From the NCBI GenBank assembly GCA_026398735.1, contig JAPLSH010000004.1, positions 186,001 to 250,000 on the forward strand: DNA of 64,000 bases, given 5' to 3'. Below, in pieces: positions 36,996 to 46,998 of this stretch. Numbering within the stretch: the stretch's first letter is position 1; each line of letters starts with the position of its first letter. Below the pieces are notes generated by a model. The model saw only the letters and a list, made by a program, of their open reading frames with translations, was not told the origin of the DNA and did no database searches. Source of the stretch: Pseudomonadota bacterium. Lineage in GTDB: Bacteria; Pseudomonadota; Gammaproteobacteria; Steroidobacterales; Steroidobacteraceae. A program made the translations under genes and the position numbers.

Positions 36996-38665
36996 CCAAC
37001 TTGCGGCCGTTCCTGTGGGCTGCCCTCGCCCTGATCCTGTTCGTCAACTACGAGACTTGGCAGCGCGACTACCCGCCGCCTGCCCCACCCACTGCTGCAG
37101 CCAAGGCAGCGTTGGGTGATCTGGATGCCGCAGTGCCGGGCACAACGCCTGCTGCTGCCCCTGCCGCAGCGCCCTCACCTGCTGCTGCACCGGCCGTTGC
37201 GGTCGACGCTCCCGAAGCTGCCGCAGCACCTCAGGCCACCACGGTCAGCGTGCGCACCGATGTCTATGAGCTGCACATTGGCTTGCGCGGCGGTGAGCTG
37301 ACCACTGCCGACATCCTGCAGTATCCCAAAGTGAAGAATGAGCCCGGCGTGCCGGTGCGACTGTTGCGCCGTGACGGCGCCGAAAGTCTGTATGTGCTGC
37401 AAAGTGGCTTACAGGCCGGTTCCGCTTCCGGCGGTGCCACGCCCACTCACCAGGTGCAGTACAAGAGCGCCTTCGAAAGCTTCCGCTTGCTCGATGGCAT
37501 CGATGTGCTGCGTGTACCGCTGACCTGGACGTCCGACGATGGCGTGACAGTCACCAAAACCTTTGTGCTCAATCGCGGTTCGTATCGCATCGACGTCGAA
37601 TACAGCGTGCAAAACGGCAGCGCCGCGCCCTGGTCGGCCGCCTCGTACGCGCAAATTCTTCACGACATGCCGCCAGTCGGACAATCGTACTTCAACGTTG
37701 AAAGTTATTCGTTTACGGGGCCGGCCATCTGGGATGGCAACAAGTACCGCAAGCTCAAGATAGACAATGTTGACGATGCGAAGCTCTCGCAGGATGTGAC
37801 CAACGGATGGTTGGCCGCGCTGCAACATCACTTTGTTGCCGCGTATGTACCAGTAGCCAATGTGCCGTATCACTACAGCATGCAGGTGCGTGGCCAGCAG
37901 TACTTATCGCGTGCTGTAGGCCCAGTGCAGGTGGTGGCACCGGGTGCCACGGCCACTTTTAAAGAGACGATGTTTGTCGGGCCCAAGATGCAAAAGCAGC
38001 TCAACCCCATCCACCCTGAGCTCAATCGAGTGGCTGACTATGGCTTGCTGACAATTCTGGCCCGGCCGTTGTTCTCGCTGTTGCAGTTTATTCACGGCTT
38101 GTTTGGCAACTGGGGCTGGACCATCGTGTTCACCACGCTGATCCTAAAGCTGCTGTTTTATCCGCTTGCCGAAATCAGTGGCAAGTCGATGGCCAAGATG
38201 CGCACGCTGGGCCCGCGTATCAAGAATCTGCAAGACACCTTTAAGGATGACAAGCAGAAGCTCAGCCAGGCGATGATGGAGCTGTATAAGCGCGAGAAGA
38301 TCAACCCGGCTGCCGGCTGCTTGCCGATGCTCATCCAGATGCCGGTGTTCTTCGCGTTTTATTGGGTGCTGCTGGAAAGCGTCGAGATGCGCCAAGCGCC
38401 GTTCATGTTCTGGATCTACGATATCTCATCGCGTGATCCGCTGTTCATCCTGCCGTTGCTCAATGCTGCGGCGATGTTCTTCCAGATCCGTCTGCAGCCC
38501 AAGCCTGCCGATGAGTTGCAGGCTAAGTTGTTCATGATCATGCCGCTGGTGATGTCGGTGACCTTTGCCTTCTTCCCAGCAGGCCTGGTGCTGTACTGGC
38601 TCAGCAACACGCTGCTGACCATCGCGCAGCAGTGGAACATCAACCGGCGCATCGGCGCGAACTGA
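36986..38665 (+). CDS. yidC: Membrane protein insertase YidC
   Basis: 559 residues. An N-terminal transmembrane anchor (LRPFLWAALALILFVNYETW) is followed by an Ala/Pro-rich periplasmic linker. The large periplasmic P1 domain is beta-rich (VSVRTDVYELHIGLRGGELT, VTKTFVLNRGSYRIDVEYSV). The conserved C-terminal insertase core has FGNWGWTIVFTTLILKLLFYPL, KLSQAMMELYKREKINPAAGCLPMLIQMPVFFAFYWVL and LPLVMSVTFAFFPAGLVLYWLSNTLLTI. It inserts and folds inner-membrane proteins with and without SecYEG. The usual neighbour mnmE is displaced by the iorAB genes. Confidence 0.98.
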   Translation: MSMTNLRPFLWAALALILFVNYETWQRDYPPPAPPTAAAKAALGDLDAAVPGTTPAAAPAAAPSPAAAPAVAVDAPEAAAAPQATTVSVRTDVYELHIGLRGGELTTADILQYPKVKNEPGVPVRLLRRDGAESLYVLQSGLQAGSASGGATPTHQVQYKSAFESFRLLDGIDVLRVPLTWTSDDGVTVTKTFVLNRGSYRIDVEYSVQNGSAAPWSAASYAQILHDMPPVGQSYFNVESYSFTGPAIWDGNKYRKLKIDNVDDAKLSQDVTNGWLAALQHHFVAAYVPVANVPYHYSMQVRGQQYLSRAVGPVQVVAPGATATFKETMFVGPKMQKQLNPIHPELNRVADYGLLTILARPLFSLLQFIHGLFGNWGWTIVFTTLILKLLFYPLAEISGKSMAKMRTLGPRIKNLQDTFKDDKQKLSQAMMELYKREKINPAAGCLPMLIQMPVFFAFYWVLLESVEMRQAPFMFWIYDISSRDPLFILPLLNAAAMFFQIRLQPKPADELQAKLFMIMPLVMSVTFAFFPAGLVLYWLSNTLLTIAQQWNINRRIGAN

Positions 38666-38675
38666 CACCGCGGCC

Positions 38676-39188
38676 ATGGCCACGCTCAAGGTCAACGGCC
38701 GCTCGCACACTGTCACGGCAGCGGCCGACGAACCGCTGCTGTACGTGCTGGGCAATGATCTGGAGTTGGCTGGGCCGCGCTTTGGTTGTGGTCTTGCGCA
38801 GTGCGGTAGTTGCTCGGTGCTGGTTGATGGCACCGAGATGCGCAGCTGCGTGACTACGCTGGGCCAAGTGGGCGCGCGCGAAGTCACTACGCTCGAAGGT
38901 TTGCCGCGCTGGTACGCGTTGCGGCATGGCAAACCAGTGGGTGAGGGCGCCGCAGTGCCGCTGCACCCGGTGCAACAGGCATTAATAGATGTGGCCGCAC
39001 CACAGTGCGGTTATTGCATGAACGGCATGGCTATCAAAGCTGCCGAGCTGCTCTCGCACAACCTCCATCCCACCGAAGCGCAGGTACGCACTGCGCTCAA
39101 CGGGCATCTGTGTCGCTGCGGTACGTATCCGCGCATTATCGATGCAGTGCTGCAAGCCGCCGCAGTCATGCGCAAGGCCAAAGCGTGA
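38676..39188 (+). CDS. iorA: (2Fe-2S) small subunit of a molybdenum hydroxylase (IorA type)
   Basis: 170 residues. Two [2Fe-2S] sites are clear: plant-type ferredoxin CGLAQCGSCSVLVDG with a fourth Cys in RSCVT, then the helical domain with PQCGYCMNGM and LNGHLCRCGTYPRI. This is the small electron-transfer subunit of xanthine dehydrogenase-family enzymes of the isoquinoline 1-oxidoreductase (IorAB) type, which lack an FAD subunit. It starts 11 bp after yidC. Substrate unknown: it could be an aldehyde or N-heterocycle. Confidence 0.9.
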   Translation: MATLKVNGRSHTVTAAADEPLLYVLGNDLELAGPRFGCGLAQCGSCSVLVDGTEMRSCVTTLGQVGAREVTTLEGLPRWYALRHGKPVGEGAAVPLHPVQQALIDVAAPQCGYCMNGMAIKAAELLSHNLHPTEAQVRTALNGHLCRCGTYPRIIDAVLQAAAVMRKAKA

Positions 39189-41392
39189 GTATCACGCGAC
39201 GCCAGCTGTTGCAGGGCAGTGGTGCGCTGGTGGTGTTGCTGCCGACGTGGACTGGCGTGCTGGCCCAGACACCGCCGCCGGCTGTGCCTGGCACCGTGGA
39301 CCTGAAACAGGTGGACAGCTGGCTGAGCATTCATGCCGACAACACCGCCACGCTGCGCATGGGCTTTGCGGAGTTGGGGCAGGGCGCCACTACAGCATTG
39401 TTGATGGTGGCTGCTGAGGAGCTGGACCTGGGCATGGACCAGATCCGCGCAGCACCACTGGATACGGCGCATTCACCGCCGCAAGGCGGCACTTATTCCA
39501 GCGCCTCCGTGCAACGGGGTCGTCCGCAAGTGGCCGCCGCTGCGGCCGAAGCACGCGCGGCATTGCTGGCGATGGCTGCGCAGCGACTGGGCGTGCCTAC
39601 CGCACAGCTGCAAGTTGTCGGCGGTGTGGTGCAAGTCGTCGATGCACCGCAGCGCACGGTCACCTACGGCCAGTTGATCGGTGATCAACAGTTCAAGCTT
39701 GTGGTCAGTGGCACTGCACCGCTCAAACCACGCGAGCAGTACCGACTGCTGGGCACGGCCGTGCCGCGTCCAGATTTGACCGACCGGGTTACCGGCGCCA
39801 AGCGCTTCATCCAACAGACGCGCTTGCCCGGCATGGTGCATGGACGTGTGGTGCGACCAGCAGGGCAGGCGGCCTATGGTGCTGGTGCCGTAGTGCAGAA
39901 CATCGACGAGTACACGATTGCCGGCATCGGCGATGCGCGGGTGCTGCGACGCGGCAACTTTGTGGCGGTAGTAGCCACGCGTGAGTGGGATGCCATCAAG
40001 GCCGCGCGCGCACTGCGCGTGAGCTGGGCACCGGCGGCAGGGTTGCCCGACACCGATGCGCTACATGCGGCGATGCGCCGCGATATCACAACAGACAACA
40101 CGCAACTGAACCAAGGCGATGTCGATGCCGCGTTTGCTGCAGCGCCTGCGCGTCAGACCGTGCGCTTTGCAGCAGATGGCCCTTATCAGGCGCATGCGCC
40201 GTTTGCGCCCAACTGTGCGCTGGCTGATGTGCGCGCCGACAGCGCGCTCGTTATTTGCGCCTCGCAGGACATTCAAAACGCACGCCGCAGCATTGCACCG
40301 TTGATTGCTCTTAAGCCCGAACAGATTCGAGTGCAGTTTGCCGAAGGCGCCGGCACCTATGGCCACAGCGGCTATGACGATGTGGCGCAGGCCGCTGCAG
40401 TGCTGTCGCAGATGGTTGGCCAGCCGGTGCGCGTGCAGTTCTCGCGTGCCGATGAACAAGGCTGGGACACTTATGGTCCGCCGCATATGGGCGAAGTGCG
40501 CTTGTGTGCCGATGCACTGGGCGTGATCACCGGCTATCAATATGATGGCTGGCAGCACAACTGGAGTTTGGTCGACACCACCACGCAGCAGCTGGGTGTG
40601 GCGCCTGCCACCGAGTGGCCGGTCTCACCGGTTGAAGGTGTGAATCCGTTGGTCTGCGGCGGGCAATATGCGATCGCGCATCGCAAGCTGGTCAATCACC
40701 GGCTCAATGGCCTGCAGTATTTCAAAGCCGGTTGGCTGCGTTCACCGCTCGATCTGTCGTTTGCGTTTGTGTCCGAGCAGGCTGTCGATCAACTGGCCGC
40801 GCAGTTAGGGCTGGACCCTGTAGCACTGCGGCAGCGCAACATCACCGATGCGCGTTGGCGCGGTGTGCTGGATGCCGCAACGCAGGCGGCCAAGTGGCAA
40901 CCGCGTACTAAGGCCGTGGCAGCTAAGGGTGTGTGGCGCAGCGGTCGTGGTGTGGGTTTAGGCACGCACCTGATCTCGTATGGCGCGGCGGTGGCCGACA
41001 TCGACGTCAACATCAAAACCGGTCAAGTGCGCATTCGCCATTTGTACGGCGCTATCGATGCCGGTGCAGTGGTCAACCCCGGCATCGTCGAAGCGCAGAT
41101 CACCGGCCAGTTGGTGCAGACCGCCAGCCGCATGCTGCTCGAAGAGGTGCCCATCGAACAGGGTCGCTCTGCGGCGCGCGACTGGGTCAGCTACCCCATA
41201 TTGCGTATGCAGGACTGCCCGGCAATTACGCCGGTAGTGGTGCAGCGCATGGACCAGCGCTCCACCGGTGCTGGTGAAGAGACCATGGCCGCTGCTGCAG
41301 CTGCCATTGCCAATGCATTTTTTGATGCCACGGGCCGCCGCATGACGCGCTATCCGCTGACGCCCGCCCGTGTGCTCGCCGCGCTCGCTTGA
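39185..41392 (+). CDS. iorB: Molybdopterin-binding large subunit, IorB type, with Tat-like signal
   Basis: 735 residues from GTG 39185, which overlaps the small-subunit stop (GTGA); the frame is also open upstream. A twin-arginine signal ([21 protein letters not shown], then TGVLAQ) suggests export with the cofactor inserted. The xanthine dehydrogenase-type molybdenum domain follows: [73 protein letters not shown], and the catalytic-glutamate region [21 protein letters not shown] near the C terminus. It hydroxylates aldehydes or N-heterocycles and passes electrons to IorA. Confidence 0.88.
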   Translation: MSITRRQLLQGSGALVVLLPTWTGVLAQTPPPAVPGTVDLKQVDSWLSIHADNTATLRMGFAELGQGATTALLMVAAEELDLGMDQIRAAPLDTAHSPPQGGTYSSASVQRGRPQVAAAAAEARAALLAMAAQRLGVPTAQLQVVGGVVQVVDAPQRTVTYGQLIGDQQFKLVVSGTAPLKPREQYRLLGTAVPRPDLTDRVTGAKRFIQQTRLPGMVHGRVVRPAGQAAYGAGAVVQNIDEYTIAGIGDARVLRRGNFVAVVATREWDAIKAARALRVSWAPAAGLPDTDALHAAMRRDITTDNTQLNQGDVDAAFAAAPARQTVRFAADGPYQAHAPFAPNCALADVRADSALVICASQDIQNARRSIAPLIALKPEQIRVQFAEGAGTYGHSGYDDVAQAAAVLSQMVGQPVRVQFSRADEQGWDTYGPPHMGEVRLCADALGVITGYQYDGWQHNWSLVDTTTQQLGVAPATEWPVSPVEGVNPLVCGGQYAIAHRKLVNHRLNGLQYFKAGWLRSPLDLSFAFVSEQAVDQLAAQLGLDPVALRQRNITDARWRGVLDAATQAAKWQPRTKAVAAKGVWRSGRGVGLGTHLISYGAAVADIDVNIKTGQVRIRHLYGAIDAGAVVNPGIVEAQITGQLVQTASRMLLEEVPIEQGRSAARDWVSYPILRMQDCPAITPVVVQRMDQRSTGAGEETMAAAAAAIANAFFDATGRRMTRYPLTPARVLAALA

Positions 41393-41412
41393 GCGCTTCA
41401 TTGCAGGATTCC

Positions 41413-42798
41413 ATGAACAAGACTGTTGAGCGTGATACCCCGCCCGTGGGCAGGGACACCATTGTTGCAGCGGCCACGGCTGCAGGCCGCGGTGGCGTAG
41501 GTGTGGTGCGGGTGTCGGGTGCGTTGGTTCCGCAGATTGCGCGGGCGTTGCTAGGCAAAGTGCCTGTGGCGCGTCGTGCGCTGTTGGCGCAGTTTGTCGA
41601 TGCGCAGGGCGAGGCTATCGACATGGGGTTGGCGTTGTACTTTCCCGCGCCTGCGTCGTTTACCGGTGAGCACGTGCTGGAGCTGCAAGGCCACGGCGGT
41701 GCGGTGGTGCTAGAGGCTCTGGTGGAACGCGCGCTACAACTGGGTGCGCGTCGCGCGCTGCCCGGTGAGTTCAGTCAGCGTGCCTACCTTAACGACAAGC
41801 TGGATCTGGCCCAGGCCGAAGCGGTGGCAGATTTAATCGATGCCGGTTCGCGTGCCGCGGCGCGGGCAGCCATGCGATCGTTGCAAGGTGAGTTCTCGCG
41901 CCAAGTGAACTCGCTGCTCGATGCACTGGTGGCGCTGCGCATGTACATCGAAGCGGCCATCGACTTCCCGGAAGAAGAGATCGACTTTCTGTCGTCGCAG
42001 GAAGTGCGCGAACGGCTTGATGACGTGCGCAATCGCATGACAGCAGCGCAGCGCGACGCAGGGCAGGGCGTGTTGCTGCAGCAAGGTTTGCATGTGGTGA
42101 TTGCCGGCCGGCCCAACGCGGGCAAGAGCAGTTTGCTTAATCGGCTGGCCGGCCAAGACGTGGCCATTGTTACGCCCATCGCCGGTACCACGCGTGATCT
42201 GCTGCGCGAACGCATCGACATCGACGGCCTGCCGTTGCATGTGGTCGACACTGCGGGCCTGCGCGCCACCACTGATGACGCTATCGAAGAAGAAGGCATG
42301 CGTCGTGCACGCGCCGAGTTGCAGCGCGCCGATCGCGTGTTGTTTGTGATCGATGCCGCAACCGACCCCAGTGCGAAGGCCTACACCGAAGAGCGTGACA
42401 GTCTGCCTGCAGGTGTACCGGTGACACTGGTGTTTAATAAATGCGATGTGGCAAAGCCCGCTGCAGCGCGTGGCCGCAAAGCTGCCGCACCCGAGCGCGT
42501 GTTGGTATCTGCGGCCACCGGTGAGGGCTTTGATGCACTGCGCGAACATCTTAAGAGCGCGATGGGCTTTGCGGGCGAGGGCGGCAGTACGGTGAGCGCG
42601 CGCGCGCGGCATGTGCAGGCACTGACAGAAGCTGCCGCTGCCTTCGAGCGTGCCGAAGCGCTGTTGCAACGCAAGCAAGGCGAGCTGGTGGCCGAAGAGC
42701 TGCGTCAGGCGCAGCAATCACTGGCCCAGATCACCGGGGAGTTCAGCAGCGATGATCTGCTGGGCAAGATCTTCGGGAGCTTCTGCATAGGCAAGTAA
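41413..42798 (+). CDS. mnmE: tRNA uridine-5-carboxymethylaminomethyl(34) synthesis GTPase MnmE
   Basis: 461 residues. N-terminal folate-binding domain ([63 protein letters not shown]). Central G domain: [41 protein letters not shown] terminus ends FCIGK, the conserved functional motif. With MnmG it modifies the wobble uridine of several tRNAs. An upstream TTG at 41389 would overlap the iorB stop; ATG 41413 with AGGA before it fits the family start. Confidence 0.97.
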   Translation: MNKTVERDTPPVGRDTIVAAATAAGRGGVGVVRVSGALVPQIARALLGKVPVARRALLAQFVDAQGEAIDMGLALYFPAPASFTGEHVLELQGHGGAVVLEALVERALQLGARRALPGEFSQRAYLNDKLDLAQAEAVADLIDAGSRAAARAAMRSLQGEFSRQVNSLLDALVALRMYIEAAIDFPEEEIDFLSSQEVRERLDDVRNRMTAAQRDAGQGVLLQQGLHVVIAGRPNAGKSSLLNRLAGQDVAIVTPIAGTTRDLLRERIDIDGLPLHVVDTAGLRATTDDAIEEEGMRRARAELQRADRVLFVIDAATDPSAKAYTEERDSLPAGVPVTLVFNKCDVAKPAAARGRKAAAPERVLVSAATGEGFDALREHLKSAMGFAGEGGSTVSARARHVQALTEAAAAFERAEALLQRKQGELVAEELRQAQQSLAQITGEFSSDDLLGKIFGSFCIGK

Positions 42799-42870
42799 GG
42801 CTTATCCCTAACGCGCCTCGTCGCTCAATAAGTAATACTCGCCGCGTCCCTTAGATTTCCTCTATCGATG

Positions 42871-42939
42871 CGATCCAGAAAACCGTCTGGATCGACCGCC
42901 GCACGGGTGCAGTGCGCTGGCCTAGGTCTATGCCAGCGC
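42871..42939. other. Two hairpins between mnmE and vapC
   Basis: The first is a 9-bp stem, CGATCCAGA and TCTGGATCG (42871-42894), with a 6-base loop. The second is an 8-bp stem, GCGCTGGC and GCCAGCGC (42914-42939), with a 10-base loop. They lie in a 183-bp gap between convergent genes and may stop transcription from both sides. Neither has a clear T-tract. Confidence 0.45.
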
Positions 42940-42981
42940 CGATGTGCAGACGGCCGGGGCAGTGATGTCCTGGTTGGCCTG

Positions 42982-43389
42982 TCAGGTGAGCAGCTCAACG
43001 GGCAGCGTGAGTTGCAGCTTGGCCGCACGCTTGGCGAGCTTTGCATCGAACGTCACAAATGCAGCGGCGCGATTGCTGCAAGCCACGTGCAGCGCATCGG
43101 CAAAGTCGATACCAGCCATCAGCGAATTGGCGGCACTGAGCACGGCATCGCGATTTTCCAGGGTGATGTGTTCGATGGATGCCAAGCCGCGGATCACGCG
43201 TGCGATCTCTTTGGGTGGCAGCTCATAAAAGCCGCGCAGTACCCATTCCAACTCCAGCAACACCGTCAGCGGTACATAGCCTCGCTCAGACAGCGCCTCA
43301 ATGGCACGTGGACGCTGCCTTGCAGACTGGGCATCGTCCGGATCATCGACAAAAAAACGCACCAAGACGTTGGTGTCCAGCGCCTTCAT
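42982..43389 (-). CDS. vapC: PIN-domain toxin, VapC family
   Basis: 135 residues. PIN-domain acidic residues are all present: Asp5 in KALDTNVLVRFF, Glu46 in LLELEWVLRG, Asp95/Asp98 in GIDFADALHVACS and Asp115 in FVTFDAKLA. VapC toxins cut RNA, often initiator tRNA or rRNA loops. The gene looks intact, yet the expected upstream antitoxin is only a 48-codon startless remnant whose stop overlaps this ATG by 4 bp. The toxin may be silenced, chromosomally tolerated, or partnered elsewhere. Confidence 0.86.
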   Translation of the reverse strand: MKALDTNVLVRFFVDDPDDAQSARQRPRAIEALSERGYVPLTVLLELEWVLRGFYELPPKEIARVIRGLASIEHITLENRDAVLSAANSLMAGIDFADALHVACSNRAAAFVTFDAKLAKRAAKLQLTLPVELLT

Positions 43390-43532
43390 GGCTGGCGCAC
43401 TTTGGCTCGCGACAGCAATGACGCCGCATCGAAACTGCCAAGATCTCTGGGCGCTCCCCGTGAGGGCAGCTTGATCAAACCCGCCAGACCCCTACGCCAA
43501 TCCGCTGCGATATACCGAAAAAACCACCCGCT
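43386..43532 (-). pseudogene. Remnant of a VapB-type antitoxin
   Basis: In the frame whose TGA overlaps the vapC start (ATGA), 48 codons are open back to a TAG at 43533-43535. The peptide ends LPSRGAPRDLGSFDAASLLSRAKVRQP, similar to antitoxin C-terminal toxin-binding tails. There is no ATG and the only TTG leaves 30 residues. The start of recC lies 40 bp beyond the upstream stop, so the DNA-binding N terminus has been lost, possibly through a rearrangement that brought recC close. Confidence 0.6.
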
Positions 43533-43572
43533 CTATCACGGGCTGAGCCACCCCACCGGTATGCTCTGACCC

Positions 43573-46500
43573 ATGTCTGAGACCGCCCCCAACACCGGCC
43601 AACCCGGCTTTATTGTCGTCCACGGCAATCGGCTGGAAGACCTGCGGGCGCTGGCGGTTGGCTACATCAAGAGTCAGCCGCTGCCGCCGTTGGCGCCCGA
43701 GGTTCTGCTGATGCAGAGCAACGGCATGCAGAACTGGCTGGAGCAGGGCTTGGCCGACGACCGAGACGGCCTGGGCATCTGTATGGGTGCCACCTTTCAG
43801 TTGCCCGGCGCGTTCATGTGGAAGGCCTACCGCGCGGTACTGGGCGATCACGCCGTACCTCAGGACCTGCCTTTCGATAAGGCGGCGTTGCAATGGCGTG
43901 TGCTGCGCCTGTTGCCTGGGCTGCTTAGCCAGCCGGTGTTCAAGCCGCTGCACACCTATCTGCAGGGCGATGACCAAGGCCGTCGCGCCTATCAGCTGGC
44001 CGTGCAACTGGCCGACGTACTCGATGCCTATCAACAGTACCGCGGTGACTGGCTGGCCGACTGGACTCACGGTGGCAGCGAGGGTGCGGCCTCCGCGCCG
44101 TGGCAGCCGGTGCTGTGGCGCGCCTTGCAAGACGATGTCACGCAGACCGGTACGGCTTTATCGCGCTCGCAGGTGCATGCGCGGTTCATCAAAGCCATGC
44201 AGGCACGGGCGCCCAACGACCCGCGCCCGCCGCAGCTGCCCGAACGCATCGTGGTGTTTGGTGTCTCGTCATTGCCTATGCAATCGGTGCAAGCGCTAGC
44301 CGAGTTGGGCCGGTGCTGTCAGGTATTGATGTTCGTGCTCAACCCTTGTCAGCACTACTGGGGTCACATCATTGCCGAGCGCGCGCTGCTCAAGCAGCTG
44401 CCGCAGTATCGGCAGCGCCACCGCGCCGGCACGCCGGTCGAACACCTGTCTAACGATCTGACGGCCTTGCACGGCGAGACTCACGACTTGCTGGCCACGT
44501 GGGGCCGTCAAGGCCGCGATTACCTGCATCTGCTGGATGAGTTCGATGACACCTCGCAACGTGGTGTCGCGATGGCGCGCACCGAGGCCTTTGTTTCGCC
44601 GTGGCCCGACAACAAAGCTCCGACACGCTTGCAGCGCATCCAACATGCGCTGTTTGATTTGCAACCGCCGCCCGCAGCGCCCGAGACCGTACCGGAGGAC
44701 GACAGTCTGCGCTTAGTCAGCTGCCACACTGCGCTGCGAGAAGTCGAGGTCCTGCACGATCAGCTGTTGGCATGGCTTGATGCCGATGCCAGCCTGCAAC
44801 CGCAGGACATCATGGTGATGGTGCCCGACATGGAGTCCTTCGCTGCGGTGATCCATGCAGCGTTCGGCAGGCACCGCGAATCCATCCGCCACATTCCTTA
44901 TTCGGTAGCCGATGCCTCGCCGCGGCGATTGCCCGTGCTGCAGGCCGTGGAACAACTGCTGCATCTGCCCGAGTCGCGACTCACGCTCAGTGATTGGCTG
45001 GGGCTGTTCGAAGTAGCCGCTGTACGCGCTCGCTTCAAGCTCACCGAAGCCGACGTCGCTCTGCTGCGTTCCGCACTCGAGGCGGCAGTGGTGCGTTGGG
45101 GCCGTGATGCACAGCAACGTAGCACCCAGCTGGGACTGCCCGCAGACATTGCTGATTTGCAGCAGAACACCTGGGACTGGGGCCTGTGCCGTTTGCTGTT
45201 GGCTTATGCCAGCGATGCGGATGACCCTTGGCACGATGTGTTGCCCGCCGGCGCCTTGTCGGGCCTTGAAGCCCAGCGCTTGGGTGCGTTGGCGCAGTGG
45301 CTCGATGCGATCGACATTTGGCGTGTTGCCCTTGTCGGTCCGCATACACCCGAGCAGTGGTCGCCGCTGCTGATGGACTTGCTTGCCGCGTTTTTTATAG
45401 CCGAAGACGAAGCCGACAAACGTCTGCTGGGTCGCCTCGAAGATGCGCTGTCTACTTGGGTGGAACAGTGCGCTCAGGCTGGATTTACCGAACCCTTGAG
45501 TCTGACCGTCGTGCGTGAGCATCTGCTGGCACAGGTTGAAGACAGTGCGCGACAAGCGCGCTTCTTTGGCGGTGGCGTGCAGTTCGGTACGTTGATGCCG
45601 ATGCGGTCTATCCCGTTTCGGGTCGTGTGTGTGCTGGGTATGAACGATGCCGACTATCCGCGTCGGGCCAGCATGCGCGACTTTGATTTGATGGGCAGCA
45701 GCTTCCGGCCGGGCGATCGATCCCGTCGGGAAGATGATCGCTATTTGTTTTTGGAAGCGCTGCTGAGCGCCCGCGATAAGTTTTATCTGAGCTGGCAGGG
45801 CAATCGCGTCACCGATAACGTGGCCATGCCGCCGTCGGTGGTGGTGTCGCAGCTGCTCGAAGACATCGCGTTGCGCATGGCGCCGAAGATAACGGCGCAG
45901 CCTCAGCCCTTGCAGCCGTTTTCAAGGGCTTATTTCACCGAGCCTGCTGTGGATCAGCCGCGCTACGTGACCTATGACAGTGAATGGGAGCAACAGCAGC
46001 AGCAAGCAGCGCTCACCTCGCAGGCTATCGCGGCACAGCCCCCGCCAGTCATGCCACCTGCAGCAGCCCTAACGGTGGATGCGCTGCGCAGGCTGCTACG
46101 CGCGCCGGTCGAGGTGTATTGGCGCGACCGTCTGAATGTGCAACTGGACGAGCCCGCGCAGGCCTTGGATGAAGACGAGCCCTTCGCGCTGGATGGTCTC
46201 GATAGCTTTAAGCTGCGTAACAGTCTAGTCGAAGCATTGATGCAAGACGCCGATGCCGATGTCATTCGGACTGAGCGGCTGAGGGGTCTGTTGCCGTTGG
46301 CTGTACAGGGCGATCAGCTGTCGGCGCAACTGCAGAGCGAAGCACAGATTCTGCTCAATCACGTTGACGAGCTGCGCAGTCGCTACACCAAAGTGTTAGA
46401 GCCATTGGCATGCAGCATTACCGTGGCCGGCGAGATGCTGCAGTTCACGATCGATGGCTTGCGAGCTGACCAGCAGGGCAACCGTCTGCGCCTGTGGGTG

Positions 46501-46998
46501 CGCCCCACCGCTCTGTGCCGCGGTAAAGAGAAACACATCAAGCTCGACGCCTTGCCCACTTACTGGTTTGACCATGTGTTGGCCTGCGCAGCCGGCGAGC
46601 CAGCGCGCACGGTGGTTGTGGGCCTGGACCGGTTGATCGATTGGTCTGCTCTAGCACAAGCCGACGCATTGGCCTTGCTTCATCAGTGGCATCAGCGCTG
46701 GCTGGAGGCTTGGCAAAGGCCGGCGCCTGCTGCGCGCAAGAGCGCCTGTGCGTGGCTGCAGGCAGCGCGCAAGGTAGGTAAAGACGAAAACGCCGACGCT
46801 GGTGACGCCGATGCTGGTGACGAGGCTGCCGCCAAACAGTGGGACGGCGACCACTATGTGACCAGCGAATACAGCACCTCGGCGTACTTGCAGCTGTCGT
46901 TCAATGCCTACGATGATGTAGAGGAGCAGCTGCCACTGTGGGCCGATGCACTGTATGGCGCGTTGCAACAGGCCTGCAGCCTCGAGGCTGCGTCATGA
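43573..46998 (+). CDS. recC: Exodeoxyribonuclease V subunit RecC (gamma)
   Basis: 1141 residues, near the size of E. coli RecC. PLAPEVLLMQSNGMQNWLEQGLADDRDGLGICMGATFQLPGAFMWKAYRAVLG near the N terminus is typical of the inactivated helicase folds that bind Chi. HLLDEFDDTS, IMVMVPDMESFAAVIHAAFG, VRFRVVCVLGMNDADYPR and FQLSF-like C-terminal motifs fit RecC. With RecB and RecD it processes double-strand breaks. It is the first of a recC-recB-recD operon with 4-bp overlaps. Confidence 0.95.
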   Translation: MSETAPNTGQPGFIVVHGNRLEDLRALAVGYIKSQPLPPLAPEVLLMQSNGMQNWLEQGLADDRDGLGICMGATFQLPGAFMWKAYRAVLGDHAVPQDLPFDKAALQWRVLRLLPGLLSQPVFKPLHTYLQGDDQGRRAYQLAVQLADVLDAYQQYRGDWLADWTHGGSEGAASAPWQPVLWRALQDDVTQTGTALSRSQVHARFIKAMQARAPNDPRPPQLPERIVVFGVSSLPMQSVQALAELGRCCQVLMFVLNPCQHYWGHIIAERALLKQLPQYRQRHRAGTPVEHLSNDLTALHGETHDLLATWGRQGRDYLHLLDEFDDTSQRGVAMARTEAFVSPWPDNKAPTRLQRIQHALFDLQPPPAAPETVPEDDSLRLVSCHTALREVEVLHDQLLAWLDADASLQPQDIMVMVPDMESFAAVIHAAFGRHRESIRHIPYSVADASPRRLPVLQAVEQLLHLPESRLTLSDWLGLFEVAAVRARFKLTEADVALLRSALEAAVVRWGRDAQQRSTQLGLPADIADLQQNTWDWGLCRLLLAYASDADDPWHDVLPAGALSGLEAQRLGALAQWLDAIDIWRVALVGPHTPEQWSPLLMDLLAAFFIAEDEADKRLLGRLEDALSTWVEQCAQAGFTEPLSLTVVREHLLAQVEDSARQARFFGGGVQFGTLMPMRSIPFRVVCVLGMNDADYPRRASMRDFDLMGSSFRPGDRSRREDDRYLFLEALLSARDKFYLSWQGNRVTDNVAMPPSVVVSQLLEDIALRMAPKITAQPQPLQPFSRAYFTEPAVDQPRYVTYDSEWEQQQQQAALTSQAIAAQPPPVMPPAAALTVDALRRLLRAPVEVYWRDRLNVQLDEPAQALDEDEPFALDGLDSFKLRNSLVEALMQDADADVIRTERLRGLLPLAVQGDQLSAQLQSEAQILLNHVDELRSRYTKVLEPLACSITVAGEMLQFTIDGLRADQQGNRLRLWVRPTALCRGKEKHIKLDALPTYWFDHVLACAAGEPARTVVVGLDRLIDWSALAQADALALLHQWHQRWLEAWQRPAPAARKSACAWLQAARKVGKDENADAGDADAGDEAAAKQWDGDHYVTSEYSTSAYLQLSFNAYDDVEEQLPLWADALYGALQQACSLEAAS

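Noticed and set aside
43492-44130. 212-codon minus-strand open frame considered as a VapC antitoxin
   Set aside because: In another frame and antisense to recC. The true candidate is the 48-codon remnant that overlaps the vapC start.
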